Below are positions 1 to 5,959 of a stretch of 6,808 bases of DNA, piece by piece. The DNA is from Glaciecola sp. UBA983 (GTDB lineage: Bacteria; Pseudomonadota; Gammaproteobacteria; Enterobacterales; Alteromonadaceae). The notes under the pieces were generated by a model that had not been told where the DNA came from, did no database searches, and worked only from the letters and a program-made list of their open reading frames with translations. Each line of letters starts with the position of its first letter. The first letter of the stretch is position 1. Both the position numbers and the translations under genes were made by a program. The stretch covers positions 1 through 6,808 of the forward strand of contig DBBN01000027.1 in the NCBI GenBank assembly GCA_002292215.1, in the 5' to 3' direction.

Positions 1-36
1 GGTTCTAATGATGGTTCTAATGATAGTTCTGTTGAT
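1..36 (+). repeat. 12-bp tandem repeat in the zipA linker
   Basis: Two perfect copies of ggttctaatgat lie at 1-12 and 13-24, followed by a diverged third unit (agttctgttgat, 25-36). They encode GSND-GSND-SSVD in frame. The array starts at the window edge and may extend upstream. Because the unit is a multiple of three, copy-number change would alter linker length without shifting the frame. Confidence 0.75.
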
Positions 37-861
37 ACAGAGCCTACTTCCTCAAACTCAGCGGCTGCCAACGCCCAAGTGCCGAGCAACCCAGAAATTC
101 AAGTTAACATTACAGATACACCGGTTCCAACAGTTCAAGAAACACTTCAGCCGGAACCTGAAGTAAAAGTTAAGGCCGAGGATGTGCCACTTTATTCAGC
201 TCCAGCTGTAACTCCACCACCAGTAGTGCCTGAGACGGTAGCGAAAAAACCGTCATTGACCGAACAAGCCAAAAACTTAGTTATCCGCAAAACGCGCCGC
301 ACGCCAATTCGTAACGAACCAAAAATTAATGACGATCAAATGCGCATTGATTTTGACACAGTAGATCCGGTAATCAATGAAAATAAGGCGGCTGCAAAAG
401 CGCAATCAACTAGTGGGTCCAAGCATGCGATTGAACCTGAATTTTTATCATTGAATGTTAAAGTAAGCAAAAATAATCCGATCCCTGGAGCTCAGCTTAT
501 TGCCTCTTTATTAACATTAGGCTTTAAATTTGGTGACTCTGATATTTTCCATCGTCATGTTAATTCGAATGGCAAAGGACCTATTTTATTTAGTCTTGCA
601 AATATGTTTAAACCAGGTGTTTTTGATGTGGAACACATGGAAACGCAACAGTATTATGGGTTAAGTTTATTTATGTCATTACCTATCGAAGGGGATGCGC
701 ACCAAGTATTTAATATGATGCATAATGCAGCCCGCAAGCTAGCCGATGAGTTTGGGGCACAAGTCTTAGACGAGCATCGCAGTGGGTTAACCCAGCAAGG
801 ATTGCAACACTACGTTGAACGGATCCGAGAGTTTGAACGTCGTCGCTTATTTGGGCAATAA
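1..861 (+). CDS. zipA: Cell division protein ZipA, 5'-truncated by the window edge
   Basis: ZipA is an inner-membrane protein that binds the C-terminal tail of FtsZ and anchors the Z-ring to the membrane during division. The frame is open from base 1 to the TAA at 859-861 (286 visible codons), so the true start, the N-terminal membrane anchor and the first part of the linker lie upstream. A GTG at 79 is in frame but is not a credible start, because it falls inside the linker. Visible layout: a Ser/Asn/Asp-rich stretch (1-75), a Pro/Val/Glu-rich linker (about 76-255), a basic patch (VIRKTRRTP, about 280-306), then the globular FtsZ-binding domain from about 436 to the end (about 141 residues). 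The domain carries family signatures such as PEFLSLNV, IPGAQL, FKFGDSDIFHRH, GPILFSLANMFKPG and the YGLSLFMSLP strand. ligA follows 5 nt after the stop, as is usual in this class. Identification rests on recognising the domain and on context; nothing suggests damage. Confidence 0.95.
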   Translation, partial: GSNDGSNDSSVDTEPTSSNSAAANAQVPSNPEIQVNITDTPVPTVQETLQPEPEVKVKAEDVPLYSAPAVTPPPVVPETVAKKPSLTEQAKNLVIRKTRRTPIRNEPKINDDQMRIDFDTVDPVINENKAAAKAQSTSGSKHAIEPEFLSLNVKVSKNNPIPGAQLIASLLTLGFKFGDSDIFHRHVNSNGKGPILFSLANMFKPGVFDVEHMETQQYYGLSLFMSLPIEGDAHQVFNMMHNAARKLADEFGAQVLDEHRSGLTQQGLQHYVERIREFERRRLFGQ

Positions 862-866
862 ATTCT

Positions 867-2807
867 ATGCATAGTATTTCTCCACAACAACGCACTATTA
901 TTGATTCGTTGGCTATTGGGCTGAACGCCGATGAGGTCGCTGAAGACCTTTCCATTACCGAATTAAGTGTAATTAGTAACACACAATTATTGGCTATTTT
1001 ACATGCCGCTAATGCTTGTTATCGTGCCGGATTTCCGTTAATTGATGACGCAACTTATGATCATCAATATTTAGCGGAATTACAACAACGCGATCCTACT
1101 CATGAGTTTTTGAGTTATGTTGAACCAGAAGTTGCGACGGGTAAAACGGTTACATTACCGCAAAAAATGTTGTCTACCGACAAAGCGTATTCAGTGACTG
1201 AAATTGAAAAATGGGTTGAGCGTATTCGCAAAGCCGCACAAGAAATCAATGTGCCTGAAAATGATATTCAGATCCGAATTACCCCAAAACTTGATGGTTA
1301 TGCTGCTTTTGATGACGGTGAGCGTCTATATACACGCGGTGATGGCGTTAGAGGTCAAGATATTACCCGTGCTTTTACTCGTGGAATGGCGGTCGCACAA
1401 CATGGTATGCGTGGTTTAGGTCCCGGCGAAATTGTTATTTCAAAGAGTTATTTTACTCAGCATCTTGCCGAACAATTTGAAAACTCACGGAATATTCAAG
1501 CTGCGATAATTGCAGAAAAAAACGTCGAGCCAGCTGTTAAGCAAGCTATCAATGAACAAGCCTGTGTATTTTATCCCTTTTCACTATTACCTAATTGGAC
1601 AGGCAATGTTGACGATGTGTTATCTGATTTTACCGCGTTACTAGAGCCTATCTGGGATGCTGTAGATTATGATATTGATGGCGTCATACTAGAAACTACA
1701 AACCCTGACATTAAAACGCACATGGGGGCGACACGTCACCATCACCGTTGGCAGATTGCATTTAAAGTCAATGATGAATCAGCTGAAGTCGAAGTGTTGA
1801 ATGTCACGCCACAAACTTCACGTACTGGGCGCATTTCTCCTGTTGCGGAATTAGTGCCAACAAAGCTAAGCGGCGCGACGATTAGTCGTGCGACGGTTCA
1901 CCATTATAATATGGTTAAAACCAACGGGGTAGGTCCTGGTGCCGTGGTTCAGTTAGTGCGCAGTGGTTTGGTGATCCCTAAAATTGAAAAAGTATTACAC
2001 GCAGTCACTCCACAATTACCGGAGACGTGTCCGAGCTGTGGCTCGCATATCATTTGGGAAGCGGATCATTTAATTTGCCCAAACAAGACAGATTGTTCAG
2101 CACAAACAGAAAATACCTTAGTGCATTTTTTCAAATCGTTAGGTAATAATGATGGTTTTGGACCCAAAGTCATTGAAAAATTACATCAACATGGGATCAA
2201 ACGGATCCATGAAATCTATGCCTTGTCACAGAATCAATTACTCGGGTATGGATTTGGTGAAAAAACCGCTTTCAATCTCGTTGAACAGTTAACCGTCAGT
2301 CGCACAGTTGCAATTGAAGATTGGCGCTTTTTGGCGGCGTTTGGAGTCAGCCGGTTGGCTGGCGGCAATTGTGAAAAATTACTAGAGCATCATACGTTGC
2401 CTGAGTTATTTGCTCTGGATGTTGATGCGATGGTCACGATTGATGGCTTTGCACAAGTCAGTGCAGAAGCCATTGTTGAAGGTTTAGCAAACGTCAAGGA
2501 AGAGTTTTTTAAAGTGTATGATCTAGGCTTTAATTTAACTCAAACGCCCAAGTTAAGTGATAGTGATTTAGCGGATTCGGTTCTGTTCGGCAAGCAAGTC
2601 GTATTTACCGGTTCAATGGCATCTGGCTCGCGTCCAGATATGGAAAAACATGCTAAATCATTAGGTGCTAAAGTCGGTAAGTCAGTATCGGGCAATACCA
2701 CTTATTTGATTACGGGTGATAAAGTAGGTGCGAATAAAATAAAGGCTGCTCAAGATAAAGGAGTCACTGTATTATCAGAAGCTGAATACTTAGCTATGCT
2801 GCAGTAA
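867..2807 (+). CDS. ligA: NAD+-dependent DNA ligase (LigA) family protein with an altered active site
   Basis: LigA proteins seal nicks in DNA using NAD+. The family domain order is complete over 646 residues (E. coli LigA has 671). There is a domain Ia-like segment (about 40-75, with DDATYD at 60-65), a nucleotidyltransferase domain (about 95-305) with the nucleophile motif KLDG (K141) and TRGDG (156-160), and an OB fold (about 306-385, SRTG at 318-321). These are followed by a four-cysteine zinc finger (C388, C391, C404, C410), helix-hairpin-helix repeats (about 415-545) and a BRCT domain (about 567-646). The start is fixed by the ATG 5 nt after the zipA stop, since the next Met is residue 101; no strong Shine-Dalgarno is seen, so translational coupling is likely. 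By hand alignment to E. coli LigA recalled from memory, K115, D117, D285 and K314 match K141, D143, D271 and K300. However E113, E173, R208, R277 and K290 align with T139, S194, A216, W263 and E276, and H23 with an Arg. There is also an extension of about 30 residues at the N-terminus. Family membership is certain; ligase activity is not. Confidence 0.9.
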   Translation: MHSISPQQRTIIDSLAIGLNADEVAEDLSITELSVISNTQLLAILHAANACYRAGFPLIDDATYDHQYLAELQQRDPTHEFLSYVEPEVATGKTVTLPQKMLSTDKAYSVTEIEKWVERIRKAAQEINVPENDIQIRITPKLDGYAAFDDGERLYTRGDGVRGQDITRAFTRGMAVAQHGMRGLGPGEIVISKSYFTQHLAEQFENSRNIQAAIIAEKNVEPAVKQAINEQACVFYPFSLLPNWTGNVDDVLSDFTALLEPIWDAVDYDIDGVILETTNPDIKTHMGATRHHHRWQIAFKVNDESAEVEVLNVTPQTSRTGRISPVAELVPTKLSGATISRATVHHYNMVKTNGVGPGAVVQLVRSGLVIPKIEKVLHAVTPQLPETCPSCGSHIIWEADHLICPNKTDCSAQTENTLVHFFKSLGNNDGFGPKVIEKLHQHGIKRIHEIYALSQNQLLGYGFGEKTAFNLVEQLTVSRTVAIEDWRFLAAFGVSRLAGGNCEKLLEHHTLPELFALDVDAMVTIDGFAQVSAEAIVEGLANVKEEFFKVYDLGFNLTQTPKLSDSDLADSVLFGKQVVFTGSMASGSRPDMEKHAKSLGAKVGKSVSGNTTYLITGDKVGANKIKAAQDKGVTVLSEAEYLAMLQ

Positions 2808-2824
2808 TTGGCTTTACTAGCAGC
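2798..2824. terminator. Hairpin at the ligA / DUF2062 convergent junction
   Basis: The arm gctgcagtaa (2798-2807) pairs with ttact-a-gcagc (2814-2824), giving ten base pairs with one bulged A and a six-base loop. It overlaps the last codons and TAA of ligA and ends 10 nt before the DUF2062 stop on the other strand. Its position suits a shared transcription end for two convergent genes. Neither side is followed by a run of T, so this is not a textbook intrinsic terminator and could instead protect 3' ends. Confidence 0.4.
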
Positions 2825-2833
2825 ACATGACTC

Positions 2834-3355
2834 TTAATGGCATTGACGTTTGGCGCGGCGCGCTTGCCAAGATTTAATCACTGAGCGGCGCCATAAAAAA
2901 CTCATGGTCGCATAGCCAAGCGACCCAAACACCACTGAGCAAATCATACATCCTAATAAGAATGCTGGCCCAATAGTATTGACACTTCCCATTAACCATT
3001 CCCACGATAATTGAAATTCAAATTCGCGCACATCCGTTCCTAACACCCAAGCACCAACCTTATATGCCCCATAAAATATTGGAGGCATGGTCAGCGGATT
3101 TGTCAGCCATACGGTAGCGATCGAAAGAGGCAGGTTAACCCGTAATGGAATTGCCGCAAATGCAGATAACCACATCTGAAATGGCACTGGCCAAAACGCA
3201 AAAAACAGTCCTATGCCAAACGCCCCTGATGCTGAATGGCGATTTAAATGCCATAAATTAGGGTCTTGAAACATACTTCCGAACAGTTTTAGGAACTTCT
3301 GTTCCCTGATAGTCTTGTGATCCGGCAGAAACTTATTAATAAACTTTTTAGGCAT
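2834..3355 (-). CDS. DUF2062 family inner-membrane protein
   Basis: This is a 173-residue membrane protein of the DUF2062 family, whose molecular function is not established. The N-terminus (MPKKFINKFLPDHKTIR, then DPNLWHLNRHSASGAFGIG at 31-49) has the form I recall for gammaproteobacterial members, which supports this start even though no clear ribosome binding site precedes it. Hydrophobic segments lie at about 42-71, 76-106 and 126-155. The family signature TNPLTMPPIFYGAYKVG is at 85-101, with two prolines in the middle of a membrane segment. The C-terminus is short and basic (RRSVIKSWQARRAKR). The gene is convergent with ligA and divergent from comEC. A DUF2062 gene beside comEC-msbA is a recurrent arrangement in related bacteria, but neighbourhood alone does not show that it takes part in DNA uptake or lipid A transport. 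The gene appears intact. Confidence 0.9.
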   Translation of the reverse strand: MPKKFINKFLPDHKTIREQKFLKLFGSMFQDPNLWHLNRHSASGAFGIGLFFAFWPVPFQMWLSAFAAIPLRVNLPLSIATVWLTNPLTMPPIFYGAYKVGAWVLGTDVREFEFQLSWEWLMGSVNTIGPAFLLGCMICSVVFGSLGYATMSFLWRRSVIKSWQARRAKRQCH

Positions 3356-5897
3356 GATAAATAAACGACTCGGTTCCTACGCTCTACAAGTTATACATAT
3401 TTGCAATCCAGCATTTTGTGCTGGCATGGTCTTATGCATGGTTTCGTTTGCTTGGTGGCCAATGTTACCGGTTGTGCAACTATTAACCGCTCCATTGACG
3501 ATATTCAAACTGGTTGTGATTGTAATCGGTTGCTTAGTTATTTTATCGTTAACACTATCATTAAGATTACTACTGCGACCGGTCCCTACTGCAGCGCATC
3601 ATGGTATTAATCGAAGACATCAACTGAGACATTTTATTACAGGTGCAATAATAGCATGTGTCTATTGTAATTGGATAGGACATCAGTATATCTATGCAAT
3701 AAATAGTATCGAGTTTGATACGCCGTTGTGGGTGCAAGGGGAAGTGACGACATTACAAAATACGGATCATCGTTTAAGTAAAAAAAGCACGGTAGTACTG
3801 CGTGTTACCCATATTAATACCTCTGAAGTAAGCCCTATGCTAATACGTGTAAATTGGTATTACCCTAAAGCTAATTTACGCCAAGGACAACACTGGCAAT
3901 TACTGGTGAAATTAAAACCTGCGCGAGGGTTAGCCAATCAGGCTGGTTTTGATTATCAACGCTACTTAATTGGTCAGCATATTGTCGCGACAGGTTACAT
4001 TAAACCTCATGTTAACAATCATTGGTCTAGTGGTGACATTAGTTTAGCTCAACATTTAAGCTTGCAACTCGAACACGGGGATACCTATCATCATCAATGG
4101 ATAAACGCTTTGATGCTAGGGCATAAACACGCATTAACCGCTGTGGATAAACAGTTAATTAGAGAGACCGGGACTGCACATTTGTTTGTTATTTCTGGTA
4201 TGCATATCGGTGTGGTGGCGGCATGGATCGCACTAGTCTGTCATTTTATGGTGAATACTGGGACGCTATTAATGCGACGCTGTGGCATTGATGTCGCGAG
4301 CGGTATGCAAGTGGTAACCCTTTCTATGATTTTGTTGGGCACGTTTGCATATTGTGCGTTACTGGGCTTTACGATCCCTATGTTACGCGCATTTACGGTG
4401 ATTAGTTTGTGGTTAGTATTGAATTATTGTCAGGTGAAAATCGGGTTTATGCACAAATATATACTGTGTTTAGTTGTCGTGTGTTTAGTGTTTCCGATGA
4501 GTGCTTTTAATCTGGGATTTTGGCTGAGTTTTGCGGCAGTATCTGCGATTGTATTGGTATGTCATGTAATTATATTTAACACGCAAACCTGGATCCAAAA
4601 AATCCGTGCATTTATCGGTTTACAAATAGCGTTATCTATTTTGTTGATCCCCATTAATGTTTTGTTTTTTCAGCAATGGTTACCGGCGAGTATATTTGCA
4701 AACTTATGGGCAATTCCATGGGTCACTCTGATTCTTGTGCCGTTGTGTATGTTAGCATTATTGATAAATGTGATTGTATGGTTATTGCCGGACGATCTAT
4801 TTATCTTCGATTTTGCTTATCAGGGGGGGATGGCATTATTAGATCAATGTTTCGCGTGGTTGTTAGCAGGGTTACGGCTCTTTACCAATCTCGAGCCAGT
4901 GGCTGCGGTGTTTGCACCTGTTCCGATTTCATTGAACGTTGTCGAGTGTTTGATACTGCTACTCGTGATCATCACAGGGCTGATGTTTCATCGTCAATGG
5001 TATGCACAAATACTACTCGTGTGGGTGTTGGTTGGGGCGATATTTACAATACATCCGCACAAGGATAGGATTAGCCATGACCCAGCAACTCGGTTCTTTG
5101 ATGACAGCACCACCTCAGTCCCGATGACATTGCATATCATGGATGTTGGTCAAGGTAGTGCAACCCTATTAATTGCTAATAATGAGGCGCTGGTATTTGA
5201 TGTCGGAGATGATTTTGGTGACCAATTTAATATGGTCGATAGTGTACTCAGACCATTTCTGCAGCAATCGAATATCACCGATATTCGAGCCACTTATATC
5301 AGTCACAATGATAAAGATCACGCCGGCGGGATAAACCGCTTAGTCAAAGCCTATCCACTGATGCGAGTCGTTGATGAACAAAATGGTTGTGTCAAAGGGT
5401 ATCAACGTATGTTCCATTCAGTGCAAGTTAAGGTGTTGTGGCCTCCTCTAAACATGCCAATTAGAACCGACAATGATCGCTCATGTGTGATTCAATTGCA
5501 GATAGCAACACAACGGGTCTTGATCACCGGGGATATAGAAGCATTTGCTGAAGCGCAATTAGTCATGGAACACGACAGAGGGGGCATTGATTTACAAAGT
5601 GATATCTTGATTGTGCCACATCATGGCAGTGCAAGCTCATCTAGTGTCGCATTTTTACAGCGAGTCGCTCCTCATCATGCGCTTATCTCTGCTGGATATA
5701 TGAATCGATATCAACTGCCCAAAGCCAGTATTTTACAACGATATAGTGACGCAAATATTAAAGTGCTTAATACTGCGCAAGTGGGACAAATTTCCATTCA
5801 GTTTACTGACAATGACACTATACCTTATACAATCACAACACAGCGCGGTTCATCCTATAGTGGTATATGGGCATATCGTTGGTATCAATTTCAGTAG
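3354..5897 (+). CDS. comEC: ComEC/Rec2 family DNA internalization protein
   Basis: ComEC forms the inner-membrane channel that brings single-stranded DNA into the cytoplasm during natural transformation. All three family domains are present in 847 residues. Membrane segments at the N-terminus precede an OB-like DUF4131 region (about 125-215, ending near GFDYQRYL at 198-205). Next comes the polytopic Competence domain (about 235-560) with the hallmark GTAHLFVISGMHIG (273-286). Last is a C-terminal metallo-beta-lactamase-like domain (about 590-835) with MDVGQGS (596-602), the metal-binding motif SHNDKDH (650-656), TGDIE (D727) and PHHGS (755-759). Every metal-ligand motif looks intact, so a working nuclease domain is plausible. 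The start is uncertain. The ATG at 3354 shares two bases with the divergent DUF2062 start and lacks a properly spaced Shine-Dalgarno, while the in-frame ATG at 3426 (residue 25) lies just before the first hydrophobic segment and would leave room for promoters. msbA follows after 62 nt. Presence of comEC alone does not prove competence. Confidence 0.93.
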   Translation: MINKRLGSYALQVIHICNPAFCAGMVLCMVSFAWWPMLPVVQLLTAPLTIFKLVVIVIGCLVILSLTLSLRLLLRPVPTAAHHGINRRHQLRHFITGAIIACVYCNWIGHQYIYAINSIEFDTPLWVQGEVTTLQNTDHRLSKKSTVVLRVTHINTSEVSPMLIRVNWYYPKANLRQGQHWQLLVKLKPARGLANQAGFDYQRYLIGQHIVATGYIKPHVNNHWSSGDISLAQHLSLQLEHGDTYHHQWINALMLGHKHALTAVDKQLIRETGTAHLFVISGMHIGVVAAWIALVCHFMVNTGTLLMRRCGIDVASGMQVVTLSMILLGTFAYCALLGFTIPMLRAFTVISLWLVLNYCQVKIGFMHKYILCLVVVCLVFPMSAFNLGFWLSFAAVSAIVLVCHVIIFNTQTWIQKIRAFIGLQIALSILLIPINVLFFQQWLPASIFANLWAIPWVTLILVPLCMLALLINVIVWLLPDDLFIFDFAYQGGMALLDQCFAWLLAGLRLFTNLEPVAAVFAPVPISLNVVECLILLLVIITGLMFHRQWYAQILLVWVLVGAIFTIHPHKDRISHDPATRFFDDSTTSVPMTLHIMDVGQGSATLLIANNEALVFDVGDDFGDQFNMVDSVLRPFLQQSNITDIRATYISHNDKDHAGGINRLVKAYPLMRVVDEQNGCVKGYQRMFHSVQVKVLWPPLNMPIRTDNDRSCVIQLQIATQRVLITGDIEAFAEAQLVMEHDRGGIDLQSDILIVPHHGSASSSSVAFLQRVAPHHALISAGYMNRYQLPKASILQRYSDANIKVLNTAQVGQISIQFTDNDTIPYTITTQRGSSYSGIWAYRWYQFQ
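3356..3425. promoter_or_regulatory. Probable divergent control region of DUF2062 gene and comEC
   Basis: If comEC begins at the ATG at 3426, these 70 bases separate two divergent genes and should hold both promoters. On the - strand, TATAAC (plus positions 3390-3395) is one base from the -10 consensus and would give a leader of roughly 30 nt for the DUF2062 gene, but no good -35 box lies upstream. On the + strand the overlapping TTATACAT is a weaker -10 candidate. The stretch also contains the inverted repeat listed separately at 3408-3424. Confidence 0.3.
3408..3424. repeat. Perfect inverted repeat just before the internal comEC ATG
   Basis: CCAGCA (3408-3413) and TGCTGG (3419-3424) are exact reverse complements separated by TTTTG. 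The repeat ends one base before the in-frame ATG at 3426. If that ATG is the real start, the hairpin would sit where the ribosome binds and could restrain translation, or the DNA could be an operator. If comEC starts at 3354, the repeat is simply coding sequence. Confidence 0.45.
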
Positions 5898-5903
5898 TAT
5901 TAT

Positions 5904-5932
5904 TTGGGTTATCAGCTGTTTACAGGTACAAT
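5904..5932 (+). promoter_or_regulatory. Candidate sigma-70 promoter for msbA
   Basis: TTGGGT (5904-5909) and TACAAT (5927-5932) are separated by exactly 17 bases. The -10 matches the consensus at five of six positions and the -35 at three of six, including the leading TTG. Transcription would begin near 5939, giving a leader of about 20 nt before the msbA GTG. This would let msbA, an essential gene, be expressed independently of comEC. Confidence 0.4.
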
Positions 5933-5936
5933 AACC
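5907..5936. repeat. Inverted repeat spanning the candidate msbA promoter
   Basis: GGTTAT (5907-5912) and ATAACC (5931-5936) are exact reverse complements 18 bases apart, with a smaller nested pair CTG/CAG (5915-5917 and 5922-5924). The arms fall on the -35 edge and the -10 box of the candidate promoter, as an operator might. No T-run follows, so it does not resemble a terminator for comEC. Six-base arms can arise by chance. Confidence 0.35.
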
Positions 5937-5959
5937 ATTGAAAAAATTTAGACCAGAAA

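Noticed and set aside
79..81. GTG as the start of the first gene
   Set aside because: The frame is open to the window edge, and a ZipA starting here would lack its membrane anchor.
282..290. DnaA-box-like TTATCCGCA
   Set aside because: A single one-mismatch 9-mer inside the zipA coding region, with no cluster and no AT-rich unwinding element nearby.
710..982. 90-codon open frame on the - strand across the zipA-ligA junction
   Set aside because: It lies opposite the conserved ZipA C-terminus and the ligase N-terminus, and its translation has no recognisable domain.
1204..1419. 71-codon + strand frame within ligA
   Set aside because: It is a shifted reading of the nucleotidyltransferase region that holds the KLDG and TRGDG motifs, so it is a shadow.
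867..2807. Ligase gene as a decaying pseudogene
   Set aside because: There is no frameshift or premature stop, all domains are present, and the zinc-finger cysteines, OB and BRCT motifs are preserved. This argues for continued selection despite the catalytic changes.
3401..3610. 69-codon + strand frame in the 5' part of comEC
   Set aside because: Shifted frame inside comEC, with no recognisable features or ribosome binding site.
4676..5068. 130-codon + strand frame within comEC
   Set aside because: It overlaps the membrane segments of the Competence domain in another frame. Its cysteine-rich, low-logic translation is typical of an out-of-frame reading.
5746..5934. 62-codon + strand frame over the comEC end and the comEC-msbA gap
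   Set aside because: Mostly inside comEC in another frame; its tail in the gap shows no domain or start signal.
5907..5936. Intrinsic terminator after comEC
   Set aside because: The arms are short and the following bases are A-rich rather than a T-run on the + strand; a promoter or operator reading fits better.
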